Source: Paraburkholderia fungorum
GTDB lineage: Bacteria; Pseudomonadota; Gammaproteobacteria; Burkholderiales; Burkholderiaceae
Assembly: GCF_902833645.1 (NCBI RefSeq)
Contig: NZ_CADFGE010000006.1
Span: 62,001-126,000, forward strand
Direction of reading: 5' to 3'
DNA: 64,000 bases
In this document: one piece after another, positions 42,602 through 50,966 of the stretch
How the letters are laid out: the number at the start of each line of letters is the position of its first letter
Position numbering within the stretch: the first letter of the stretch is position 1
Position numbers and translations under genes: made by a program
Notes under the pieces: model-generated
Told to the model about the DNA's origin: nothing
Databases searched by the model: none
The model's input: only the letters and a program-made list of their open reading frames with translations

Positions 42602-43633
42602 TCAAAGATCCGCGCCACGCACATTGCGCGCCGTGCCGTTGCGCCGATCGGACTCACCCCAGCCGAGCCAGCGATCCGGCTCGCGGCTATCGCCGACGCG
42701 GCGCCAGCGGCCTTCCTGCTGTGCCGTAATCGGAAAGCCACCGACAAAGTCGATCATCTCGCCTTTCGGGCAGGGCAGATATTCCCACTCCTCATGCCCG
42801 TCTAGCACGATACGTGCACTCTCGACGAAGTAACTACCGTCCTTATGCGTGACGTTGCCTTCGATATCGGTGGTCGTGCGGATTTCGCCTTTGTGGTTCT
42901 GGAAGATCGCATAGCCGAGATTGTCGTGGCCGACCATGAAGGAGCCCGCGTCCCATGTGCCGTCCTTGTAGACGGTCGCGAACGACCACCAGATCACATG
43001 CATCTTGTTGTTGACGACCAGGTCCTTCCTGAAGTGGATCGCGCCGCCTTCGGCCATATACGCCTGGTCGAAACACATCAAGCCTTTGACCTTGCGACCG
43101 TCGCAGGTGCCGGCGATGTCGTAGATCTGCGAGACATAGAACGTGCCCCATTCCGAGCCCGGCAGATACCACTGCATGCCCTGACCTAGCAGTGGGCCGC
43201 TCAGATCGAACAAGCCGTCTTCCTGCCAGCTCAGGCGTTCGCCGGAAGCCGTCAGCCGCCAGGCTGCACCGGGTTCGCCTTCGAGGCTCGACCAGCAGGC
43301 CGTATCGCCTTCGAGCCAGCGTTGCGGGAATAGCGTCATCGCGCGCGGCTCGATGCGCGACTTATCGATGCGTAGATGCTGGCCATCCACCCGTGTCGAC
43401 TGGTAGACGAATCTGGTCGGATTCGGCGTGCTGCCGGGTTCGTTGACGGCGCGCACGAAGGCATAGATTTCGCCGTCTTCGTCGCGCACGCAACCGAACG
43501 GCATGCCCTTGGTCAGTTGCAGCCCGTAAAAGCCGCGCAAATCATGCATGGCGCGGCCGCTTACTTTGTGCGGCGCGACCAGCGTCTGGAAAGTGAAATT
43601 GCCGCGTTCGGGAATAGTGTCGAAGTGCTTCAT
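42602..43633 (-). CDS. lipocalin-like (AttH/CrtC-type?) protein of unknown function
   Basis: 343 aa without signal peptide. Rich in Trp, Tyr and Gly (WYLPGSEWGTFYVSQIYDIAG, then VIWWSFATVYKDGTWDAGSFM), with a repeating beta pattern. It recalls the two-barrel lipocalin fold of AttH, carotenoid hydratase CrtC and kievitone hydratase, enzymes that handle terpenoids, but I cannot prove it. It sits 102 bp downstream of the P450 in the same direction. A hydratase or isomerase acting on the diterpenoid is a plausible inference. Confidence 0.55.
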   Translation of the reverse strand: MKHFDTIPERGNFTFQTLVAPHKVSGRAMHDLRGFYGLQLTKGMPFGCVRDEDGEIYAFVRAVNEPGSTPNPTRFVYQSTRVDGQHLRIDKSRIEPRAMTLFPQRWLEGDTACWSSLEGEPGAAWRLTASGERLSWQEDGLFDLSGPLLGQGMQWYLPGSEWGTFYVSQIYDIAGTCDGRKVKGLMCFDQAYMAEGGAIHFRKDLVVNNKMHVIWWSFATVYKDGTWDAGSFMVGHDNLGYAIFQNHKGEIRTTTDIEGNVTHKDGSYFVESARIVLDGHEEWEYLPCPKGEMIDFVGGFPITAQQEGRWRRVGDSREPDRWLGWGESDRRNGTARNVRGADL

Positions 43634-43714
43634 GGGTTTCGAAAGAATTCGTGCTGTGAGGATGCGCGGAATGCAGGCGCGCCGCTGGAAAACGCGGGGG
43701 CAGTCCCAGAGTCT

Positions 43715-43738
43715 GTCCCGTCGTCAGTCCCGTCGTCA
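43715..43738. repeat. 12-bp tandem duplication at the P450 stop codon
   Basis: GTCCCGTCGTCA occurs twice head to tail (43715-43726, 43727-43738). On the coding (minus) strand this places a second in-frame TGA 12 nt after the first. The other P450 gene has a different 12-bp duplication at the same place. Confidence 0.8.
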
Positions 43739-45022
43739 GTCCCAGACGACCGGCACGGACTTCGCGCCCCGCAACTGGGCGCCGGCAATTTTCGGCGCCG
43801 GTTTGCCGGGATCCAGCCGCACGTTCGGAAACAGATCGAGGATCGCATTCACCGCGCACTGCAATTCCACCTTGGCAACGAACTGTCCGATGCACATATG
43901 CGTGCCGAAACCGAAGCCGAAGGAGGGCTTGGGTTTGCGGTCGATGTCGAAGGTATCCGGGTTATCGAACGCATCTTCGTCGCGGTTCGCGGAGATCACC
44001 ATGCACTGCACCAGGCCGCCCTTGGGCACCTTCACGCCGCCGATCTCGACGTCGCGCGCCGCCTGCCGCACCTTGAAGGTGGCGACCGGTTCGAAACGCA
44101 CAGCTTCGTCGATCAGACGGGGGATCAGCGTGCGATCGTTGCGCACGCGCTCGACCAGTTCCGGACGCTCGAGCAGCAGCGCCATGACCGAACTGAAGGT
44201 GCGCGTGGTGGTTTCACCCGCCGCGGGCAGCAGCGAGCGCACGAAGGTGGTCACTTCGTGGTCGTCGAGCATGTGGCCTTCGTACTCCGCACGCATGAGG
44301 CGGCTGATCAGATCGTCGCCGTGGGCGCCCTCGGCGCGGCGCTGCACCACGACTTCTTTCACCGCATCGTAGAGATGTTTGACGGCCGCTGCGGCGAGCG
44401 GGCCGTAAATCCTGATTTTGTCCGGGTCGATCTGGTTGCCGGCCACCATCGAAAGCGCCCACGTTGCGTACTGATTGAAGCGCGCGGTGTCGTCCGTCGG
44501 GAAGCCCATCAGCGCGTACATCTCGCGAATCGGGAAGTACAGGCCGAAGTCCATCAGTTCGGCCTGCTTGTTCGGCACGAGCGGCTCGAGAAAGTCCTGA
44601 CGGATCACACGGTCGAGTTCGGGCCGCCAGCGGTTCACCGTCTCCGGCATGAAGACAGGCTGCAGCAGGCCACGCGCGCGGCGATGAGCGTCGCCGTCCA
44701 TCGCAAGCACGATCAGGCCGTCGAAAAACGCGCCGAGACCTTCGGCGATGAAGCCGCTGGTGAAGGTCGTGGCATCCCGCATCACAGCCATCACGTCCTG
44801 ATACTTGAAGAGCGTCACCGCGCATTGCGCCGCTTTGGCGCCCGCATTGGTCGGGACGCCGAGCCTCGTGGCCACGAAATCGCCCTGCATCACAGGTTGC
44901 GTATGGCGCATTTCGCGGCACAACGCCTGCAAATCGAGGTCGGGGCCTCGAAAGGTATCGGAGACAGCGTGGTAGGCCGCCTCCAGATCAAGCGTGAGGC
45001 CTTCCTGCGTGGGTGCGTTCAT
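43736..45022 (-). CDS. cytochrome P450 (DitQ/DitU-type diterpenoid hydroxylase)
   Basis: 428 aa bacterial class I P450. I-helix LLPAAGETTTRTF, K-helix EAVRFEP (ExxR), and heme loop FGFGFGTHMCIGQF with the axial Cys. The start at 45022 (MNAPTQEGL) follows GAGGAGACAC. A paralogue on the other strand at 52.8 kb shares long identical stretches such as FTSGFIAEGLGAFFDGLI. LB400 has two dit P450 genes, ditQ and ditU; which is which cannot be decided here. It needs a ferredoxin and reductase; candidates are at 54.1 kb and 4.4 kb. Confidence 0.9.
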   Translation of the reverse strand: MNAPTQEGLTLDLEAAYHAVSDTFRGPDLDLQALCREMRHTQPVMQGDFVATRLGVPTNAGAKAAQCAVTLFKYQDVMAVMRDATTFTSGFIAEGLGAFFDGLIVLAMDGDAHRRARGLLQPVFMPETVNRWRPELDRVIRQDFLEPLVPNKQAELMDFGLYFPIREMYALMGFPTDDTARFNQYATWALSMVAGNQIDPDKIRIYGPLAAAAVKHLYDAVKEVVVQRRAEGAHGDDLISRLMRAEYEGHMLDDHEVTTFVRSLLPAAGETTTRTFSSVMALLLERPELVERVRNDRTLIPRLIDEAVRFEPVATFKVRQAARDVEIGGVKVPKGGLVQCMVISANRDEDAFDNPDTFDIDRKPKPSFGFGFGTHMCIGQFVAKVELQCAVNAILDLFPNVRLDPGKPAPKIAGAQLRGAKSVPVVWD

Positions 45023-45158
45023 GTGTCTCCTCATGGGTCTTCTTGCGGCCCGGATGCTTCGTGTGGCGATGCGGCAAAGGGGCTCGTGATGTGAGCGTAG
45101 GGGGTGTCTGTCCTGCTGTGCAGCTTAGCGAGCCATGGCCGCGCTGTCCGCCAGGTTC

Positions 45159-45177
45159 GTTTGACGCGCCGTCAAAC
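45159..45177. promoter_or_regulatory. palindrome GTTTGAC-N5-GTCAAAC between P450 and AraC genes
   Basis: Perfect 7-bp arms with 5-base spacer, centred in the 263 bp divergent region and nearer to the P450 side. A candidate operator, distinct from the TGAACA-type site at 45248. Confidence 0.5.
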
Positions 45178-45247
45178 TCGCCGTGAGACGAGTAATGCGG
45201 CGATACGGGTTCATCGCTATAGGCGCAGTCCGCCCGAATCGCTTATA

Positions 45248-45272
45248 TAGACATGTTGAGTAAAAGTGTTCA
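45248..45272 (+). promoter_or_regulatory. dyad TAGACA-N13-TGTTCA just upstream of AraC gene
   Basis: Arms at 45248-45253 and 45267-45272, spacer 13 ending TAAAAG as at the ditA1 site. It overlaps the first ATG of the AraC frame (45253), which argues for the later start at 45286. Confidence 0.55.
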
Positions 45273-45285
45273 TTTTCAAATCGCG

Positions 45286-46263
45286 ATGTCGTACGCCCAA
45301 GCGTTGGACCCGAACGTCTCAGATCTCTACACCGTGGCTCACGGCGGCGAGCTGGTGCGTCGCGAGCGCATGGCGCCGCCGCATCTGTCGGTGGACGCGC
45401 ACCTGACTACGCCATCGATCGAGGTCAATGTGCGCACGTTCACGCTCGACGGCCCGCTCGATGCGGTATTCCGTCCGTCGATGGGATATCTGGATCTGTC
45501 ACTCGATTCGCGCGAACGCGGCGCGTGCGGCGCATTCCGCGGCGGCGCGGGGGAAACAGCATTTGGCCGGCTGGGCGAGACTGTGCTGGTGCCACCCGGG
45601 CAGACTTTCCATGTGCGGTGTGCTTCGATGCAACGGCGCGTGGTCTGCTGCATGTTCGAGCCCGCGCGCTTCGACCAGTTGCGCGACTGGCAATGGGACG
45701 CAGCCCGGCTGGAACTGTGCCGCGATTTGCGGGTGGCGCAGGTACGCGACGCGATGTTGCAGCTGGCCGGTGAAGCACTCAGTCCTGGTTTTGCCAGCGC
45801 GGTACTCGCCGAAAATCTGTTGATGTCGATGCTCGTGCATATCGCGCGGCACGTTCGCGGCGCCGCGCCGCGTGCGAACCAGGGCGAGGGCAGCAAGCTC
45901 GCGCCGTGGCAGTTGCGCCTGATCCGTGAGCGTGTCGAGGGCGCGTACGGACCGTCGCCCGGTGTGATCGAACTGGCGCAGGCATGCCGGATCAGCGCCC
46001 GGCACCTGTCGCGCACTTTCAGGAACAGCACCGGCGTAACCTTGAGCGCGTTTATCGCCGACGCACGCATCCGCCAGGCCAAAGGACGGCTGGCCGACGC
46101 CGACGTGCTGATCAAAACGGTTGCATACGAATGCGGCTTCACCAGTTCCGCCGCGTTCGGCGCGGCGTTTCGCAAGGTCACCGGCCGTACGCCGCGCGCT
46201 TACCGGCTCGATCTGTTGGGCTTGCGAACGGCGCCTGGACACGACATGTCCGTTGGGCGATAG
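45286..46263 (+). CDS. AraC-family transcriptional regulator
   Basis: 325 aa. A cupin-like N-terminal sensing domain (GETVLVPPGQTFHVRC) and two C-terminal HTHs: VIELAQACRISARHLSRTFRNSTGVTLSAFI and IKTVAYECGFTSSAAFGAAFRKVTGRTPRAYRL. The overall type is that of FeaR/XylS-like activators. I prefer the start at 45286 (MSYAQALD) because the earlier ATG at 45253 lies inside a regulatory dyad; no strong ribosome site precedes either. It diverges from the P450 gene and is parallel to luxE/luxC homologues; likely activates one or both. Confidence 0.85.
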   Translation: MSYAQALDPNVSDLYTVAHGGELVRRERMAPPHLSVDAHLTTPSIEVNVRTFTLDGPLDAVFRPSMGYLDLSLDSRERGACGAFRGGAGETAFGRLGETVLVPPGQTFHVRCASMQRRVVCCMFEPARFDQLRDWQWDAARLELCRDLRVAQVRDAMLQLAGEALSPGFASAVLAENLLMSMLVHIARHVRGAAPRANQGEGSKLAPWQLRLIRERVEGAYGPSPGVIELAQACRISARHLSRTFRNSTGVTLSAFIADARIRQAKGRLADADVLIKTVAYECGFTSSAAFGAAFRKVTGRTPRAYRLDLLGLRTAPGHDMSVGR

Positions 46264-46386
46264 TTTGACCGGCCAGCGCGACAACTAGAGATTCTGTTCG
46301 GCGGCTCGTTTTCATAGCATTCAGACACGCAGCGCGAATCATTGCGCGCGCGGTCCGAATAGTCCAGACAGCCGAACGGAGACACC

Positions 46387-47805
46387 ATGTCCACGCTGTA
46401 TAGCCAGCTCCTTGCCGATCCCGCCGCACTCGTCAGCGCCTGCTACGACGACGCCTTCCGGTTCACCCCGCAGCAGATTAACGACATACAACTGAGCGGC
46501 GCACGCCGGCGCTTCGCAGAAATGCGCACAAAAATTCCGGTGCTCGAGCGTCTCGCCGCTGAACAGGGCATCGATACGATCGACAGCATCGACGACGTCG
46601 CTCCTTTGCTGTTCGCGCATACGGTGTACAAGTCGTATCCGCTGTCGTATCTCGAACGCGGCCAGTTCGACAAACTCACGCGCTGGCTCAACGGTTTGAC
46701 CACGGAAGACCTGAGCCACGTCGACGCATCGGGCATCAAGCTGATCGACGACTGGATCGATCTGCTCGACGCCCAAACGAATCTGCGCGTGTTCCATACG
46801 TCAGGCACCACAGGCAAGCTGTCTTTTCTGCCGCGCACCGATCACGAGTGGCGCCAGAACATCACGCTATCGGCGAGCCGTATTCGTGACTGGCGCGCTC
46901 CGGGTAGTGGTCCCGATCTGATTGCGAATCCGCGTCCCTTGATCGCGCCGACCTATCGCAAGGGCGCGAGCGCCGCTGCGCGCGGCAGCGGTTATCAGGT
47001 CGAGATGTACGCGGGCGGTGAGCACAACGCATTGTTCATGTATCCCGACGCGCGTTTTTCCGCCGACGTCGCCTCGTTATCGGGCCGTCTCGCCGCTGCC
47101 GAGGCGCAGGGTGAACTCGGTTCGTTGCATATCTCCGACGCCTTGCTGGCGAAGCGCGAGGAACTCGTGCGAGTGGAGCGCGAACGCCCTGAGCAACTGC
47201 GCAAGTTCTTTGCCGAAGCGATCGACCGCTTCGCCGGCCGCGACGTCTACATGGGTGCGGTCTGGACGATCCTGTACGAGACCGCAGCCGAAGGTCTTGC
47301 CCGAGGCGCCCGCCAGGTATTCGGCAACGGCAGTGTGTTGCACACGGGCGGCGGCAAGAAAGGTAAGAACATGCCCGACAACTGGCGCGAGCAACTTGTC
47401 GAGTTCCTTGGCTTCGACAACTTCTATGAGTTCTACGGCTGTAGTGAACAGATGGGTTTCTGTATGCGCTGCGACGAAGGCCACTATCACGTGCCGCCTA
47501 CCACCATCGCGTTCCTGCTCGATCCGGCGACTGGCAAACCGCTGCCACGCAAAGACGGTTTGACTGGCCGCTTTGCTTCACTCGATCTATTGCCGGGCAC
47601 CTACTGGGCGGGCCTCGTGACCGGCGACGAAATCACGTTGCACGGGCACGAGAAACCCTGCAAATGCGGCCGCAGCGGCCCCTATTTGCTGGCTGCGATC
47701 CGCCGCTATAGCGAGAAGGAAGGCGGCGACGACAAAGTGATTTGTGCCGGCGCCCCGGCCGCGCACGACGAAGCGCTTAACTTCCTGACCGAACTTTCCG
47801 AGTAA
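46387..47805 (+). CDS. LuxE/PaaK-family acyl-protein synthetase homologue
   Basis: 472 aa adenylate-forming protein: HTSGTTGKLSFLPR nucleotide loop near residue 140, NFYEFYGCSEQMGFC near 345, and a C-terminal KCGRSGPYLLAAIRRYSEKEG. It belongs to the branch with LuxE, which activates a fatty acid with ATP and hands the acyl group to LuxC. It is longer than Vibrio LuxE (about 370-380 aa). The luxC homologue is 7 bp downstream, so the two probably form an acid reductase. Start follows ACGGAGACACC. The acid is unknown; the hindered C-18 carboxylate of the resin acid or a degradation fragment are options. Confidence 0.82.
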   Translation: MSTLYSQLLADPAALVSACYDDAFRFTPQQINDIQLSGARRRFAEMRTKIPVLERLAAEQGIDTIDSIDDVAPLLFAHTVYKSYPLSYLERGQFDKLTRWLNGLTTEDLSHVDASGIKLIDDWIDLLDAQTNLRVFHTSGTTGKLSFLPRTDHEWRQNITLSASRIRDWRAPGSGPDLIANPRPLIAPTYRKGASAAARGSGYQVEMYAGGEHNALFMYPDARFSADVASLSGRLAAAEAQGELGSLHISDALLAKREELVRVERERPEQLRKFFAEAIDRFAGRDVYMGAVWTILYETAAEGLARGARQVFGNGSVLHTGGGKKGKNMPDNWREQLVEFLGFDNFYEFYGCSEQMGFCMRCDEGHYHVPPTTIAFLLDPATGKPLPRKDGLTGRFASLDLLPGTYWAGLVTGDEITLHGHEKPCKCGRSGPYLLAAIRRYSEKEGGDDKVICAGAPAAHDEALNFLTELSE

Positions 47806-47812
47806 GCCGATC

Positions 47813-49267
47813 ATGACCCCTTCCTACAACGTACCGCTGATCATTCGCGGCAAGCTCATCGAAGGCGACGCGCTGACATTCGGCGGCCGCCGCGGCGGCG
47901 TGTCCTTTACGGCACCAGACGTGAGCCGCCATGTCGACGAACTGACGCTGCGCGCGCCGTCGCAGATGGCCGACCTGTACACGCTGAGTCTCGCGCAGAT
48001 CGTCGACTATCTGGTCGAGCTTGGCCAGCACCTCAATTTTGCCGACAACCGTCATTTGCAACAGGCCTTCGAGCTGTCTTGCGCCACATCCGGGCTGTCG
48101 GAAAGCATTCTGCGTTTTCACTACACACGCACGCCGCGCCTCTTTCAACGTGACGAGCTGTACAACATCGTCGCGCGTTCGGTCGGCGCCGAGTATCTGG
48201 AGGGCTGGGTCGAGCAACCGGGCAGTCTGCCGGGCGTCACGGCGCGCACCCGTGCATTCGGCGCGCGCTGCGTCCACGTGATTGCGGGTAATGCGCCGGT
48301 GGTCGCGGTACTGACGCTGATTCGCAACGCACTTACACGCTCCGACGCCATTATCAAGGCGCCATCGAACGATCCGCTGACGTCCATGGCGCTGGCCCGC
48401 ACGATGATCGACATGGCGCCGGATCATCCGTTGACGAAACATTTGAGCGTCGCTTACTGGAAGGGCGGCGACGAAGCGGTGGAGCGGCATATCTACGATC
48501 CGCGCAAGGTCGAGAAGCTGATTGCATGGGGCGGTTTCGATTCGGTCAAGCACATTACGCGCTATCTGCAACCTGGCCTCGATCTGATCACGCTCGATCC
48601 GAAACTGAGCGGCACGATCATCGGCCGTGAAGCTTTCGCCGATGAGGCGACGCTGGCCAGCGTGGCGAAACGCCTCGCGCTCGATGTCGGTGCGCAGAAC
48701 CAGGAAGCCTGCGTGAGCGCGCGCGTGATCTACGTGCAGTCCGGTACCGACGAAGCCGGTCTCGCGCGCTGCGCGAAGCTTGCCGAACTCACGTTTGCGG
48801 CACTGCAGAGCTTGCCCGAGAACCTTTCCACTCCCCACAAGGCTTTCGATCCGCAGCTGAAAGAAGAACTCGACGGTATTCGCATGATCGGGGACGACTA
48901 CACGGTCTTCGGCGGCAGAAGCAATGAGGGCGCGCTGATCGTCTCGCGCGACGGCGCGCCGGTCAGCTTTTCACGCATCCTCGGTTGCCGCGTGGGCAAC
49001 CTGGTGCCGATCGACGAGATCGACACCGCCGTGCGTTCGGTCAACGCGTATACGCAGACCATCGGCATTTTTCCGGAGGCACTCAAACACACGTTGCGCG
49101 ACCGCCTCGCCTATCAGGGGGCGCAACGGCTGGTGTCGCTAGGCGCGGCCGCGACCTTGCAGCATAACCTCGACCGCCAGGATGCCATCGAACCGATTCG
49201 CCGCACTGTGAAATGGGTCACGGAAGAAACGGCCGATCCAGTGCTGGTCGAATCGCTGGCGGGCTAA
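47813..49267 (+). CDS. LuxC-family acyl-CoA / acyl-protein reductase homologue
   Basis: 484 aa, ALDH-like fold as in LuxC: NAPVVAVLTLIRNALTRSDAIIKAPSNDPLTS for NADPH and acyl binding, LGG-type WGGFDSVKHITRY, and the catalytic Cys in VGAQNQEACVSARVIY. LuxC reduces an acyl thioester to the aldehyde. No luxA or luxB lies nearby, so light production is not involved. Followed by an SDR gene 52 bp on, which could reduce the aldehyde to an alcohol or act on another carbonyl. Confidence 0.84.
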   Translation: MTPSYNVPLIIRGKLIEGDALTFGGRRGGVSFTAPDVSRHVDELTLRAPSQMADLYTLSLAQIVDYLVELGQHLNFADNRHLQQAFELSCATSGLSESILRFHYTRTPRLFQRDELYNIVARSVGAEYLEGWVEQPGSLPGVTARTRAFGARCVHVIAGNAPVVAVLTLIRNALTRSDAIIKAPSNDPLTSMALARTMIDMAPDHPLTKHLSVAYWKGGDEAVERHIYDPRKVEKLIAWGGFDSVKHITRYLQPGLDLITLDPKLSGTIIGREAFADEATLASVAKRLALDVGAQNQEACVSARVIYVQSGTDEAGLARCAKLAELTFAALQSLPENLSTPHKAFDPQLKEELDGIRMIGDDYTVFGGRSNEGALIVSRDGAPVSFSRILGCRVGNLVPIDEIDTAVRSVNAYTQTIGIFPEALKHTLRDRLAYQGAQRLVSLGAAATLQHNLDRQDAIEPIRRTVKWVTEETADPVLVESLAG

Positions 49268-49319
49268 GCGCGGTCGCGCCGCGCTTGCTCAATCAACTTT
49301 AACGGAAGGAGCGAAACCT

Positions 49320-50054
49320 ATGAATTCGATGGACGGCAAGGTCATCATGATTACCGGGGCGAGCAGCGGCATAGGCGAGGCGACCGCCAGACGGCTGGTC
49401 CAGCAGGGCGCCAAACTCGTGTTGGGCGCACGGCGCACGGACCGCCTGAAGCATCTGGCGGAGCAACTCGGCGGCGATGCCAACGTTTTGTGGGCGGCCA
49501 CCGACGTCACGCAAGCTGCCGAGCTGCAACAACTCGCAGAGAAGGGGCGCGAGCGGTTTGGCCGCATCGACGTGCTCGTCAATAATGCCGGCATCATGCC
49601 TGTATCGATGATCGCGCAAGGCTGCGTGGACGACTGGAACCGCATGATCGACGTGAACATCAAGGGCGTGCTGTATGGCATTCACGCCGTGCTCGGCGGC
49701 ATGCTGGAGCAGGGCTCGGGACATGTGATCAATATTTCATCGGTGGCGGGATTGACGGTGGGGCCAGGCGGCGCCGTCTATTCGGCGACCAAGTTCGCGG
49801 TGCGTGCGATCAGCGAGGGTTTGCGTCAGGAATGCGCGGGCAAGGTGCGCGTGACCTCGATCTGCCCAGGTCTCGTCGCGAGCGAGCTCACCGACAGCAT
49901 CACGGTGCCGGCTTTCCGCGAGCGCGCGCAAAAACTGTTCGAGGGCGCCATGTCACCGGACGTGATCGCCGACGCTATCGTCTATGCGATTGCGCAACCG
50001 GAACATGTTGCGGTCAACGAGATCGTCGTGCGGCCGCTCTCGCAAAGTTTCTGA
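49320..50054 (+). CDS. short-chain dehydrogenase/reductase (YdfG-like)
   Basis: 244 aa SDR: ITGASSGIGEATARR, NNAGIMP, catalytic ISSVAG and YSATK. The type resembles serine/3-hydroxy acid dehydrogenases. The start follows GGAAGGAGCG. It is the last gene of the AraC-luxE-luxC-SDR set and may complete a carboxylate to aldehyde to alcohol conversion, which is inference. Confidence 0.86.
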   Translation: MNSMDGKVIMITGASSGIGEATARRLVQQGAKLVLGARRTDRLKHLAEQLGGDANVLWAATDVTQAAELQQLAEKGRERFGRIDVLVNNAGIMPVSMIAQGCVDDWNRMIDVNIKGVLYGIHAVLGGMLEQGSGHVINISSVAGLTVGPGGAVYSATKFAVRAISEGLRQECAGKVRVTSICPGLVASELTDSITVPAFRERAQKLFEGAMSPDVIADAIVYAIAQPEHVAVNEIVVRPLSQSF

Positions 50055-50210
50055 AGCGGGGAATGATCGGCGGTGTGAGAACGAGTCGCCTTTTGCCGTC
50101 GATCAGCACTACAATGCATTAGCCGAACACCGCTGCGGATTGCGCCGGTCAGCGCGCATTCAACCGCATCGGCGGTGCTTCGTTTTCCCTGCATCGTGTG
50201 CCGCCTCCCC

Positions 50211-50966
50211 ATGCCTTTGACGCTTACCGATACCGCTGCGCCTTCTACGTCCGCAGCACTCGCGTCGCCCTCGCGAAAGCGGGCCACGCTCAGCCGTCTA
50301 TTGAAAGAGGCACGCCTCGCTTTTTCGGAGAAGGGCCTCGCGGGCGCACGGGTGGACGATATCGCGCGCGCAGCGGGCGTAACCAAGCAGCTCGTCTATC
50401 ATTATTTCAGCAGCAAGGAGCAGTTGTTCGCCAGCGTGCTCGACGAGTCCGCGCAAGACGTGCTGGCCGATCTGCTGGCGCTCGAACTCGATCATCTGCC
50501 GCCGGTGGAGGCATTGCGGGTCTTTCTGCAACACGCGATCGATCAATACCGGCTCGACCCGACGCTAGGCTCCCTCGCGCAGGAGAGCCTGCGCTTTCAC
50601 GAGCACAACACGCACCCCGTCGAACGCAACCGTTTCGTCGATCTGGCGCCCGCACTGGTCGCGCAAATGGAGCGTATCCTGCAGCGCGGGGCGGCGAGCG
50701 GCGAATTCCGTGAAGGTGTGGATGCGCGCATGTTCTACGCCGCGTGCGCCCTGCTGACTACCGGCGGCTTCACCAATCACTACACCGTGTCCGCGGTGGC
50801 GGGTTTCGATACGACATCCGCTGCGGGTGCGGCGGCATGGCGTGAATTCTCGGTGGACTTCGTGCTTTCCACGTTGCTCGCCGGCGACCGGCCACCGCTC
50901 AAGCGGCCGGCTTCGACGGCTTTAGCAGACGCCCCACGCGGCCAGAATCGCCATCACGAAGCTTGA
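50211..50966 (+). CDS. TetR-family transcriptional regulator
   Basis: 251 aa. HTH ARVDDIARAAGVTKQLVYHYFSSKEQLFASVL around residues 45-75, with a long effector domain including RVFLQHAIDQYRL. The start at 50211 (MPLTLTDTA) is the first credible Met; an earlier one at 50175 adds a cysteine-rich non-homologous stretch. Its 3' end overlaps the 3' end of the convergent FAD enzyme gene by 45 bp. Possibly regulates that gene or the lux-like set. Confidence 0.85.
   Translation: MPLTLTDTAAPSTSAALASPSRKRATLSRLLKEARLAFSEKGLAGARVDDIARAAGVTKQLVYHYFSSKEQLFASVLDESAQDVLADLLALELDHLPPVEALRVFLQHAIDQYRLDPTLGSLAQESLRFHEHNTHPVERNRFVDLAPALVAQMERILQRGAASGEFREGVDARMFYAACALLTTGGFTNHYTVSAVAGFDTTSAAGAAAWREFSVDFVLSTLLAGDRPPLKRPASTALADAPRGQNRHHEA

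Noticed and set aside
43376..45094. 572-codon plus-strand open frame
   Set aside because: Antisense of the P450 and lipocalin-like genes; composition typical of a mirror frame.
45253..45285. AraC start at 45253
   Set aside because: The ATG lies within the TGAACA-type dyad, so transcription probably starts after it; 45286 is the next Met and keeps the whole domain.
46387..49267. Bioluminescence operon
   Set aside because: Only luxC and luxE homologues occur; no luxA, luxB or luxD is in the window.
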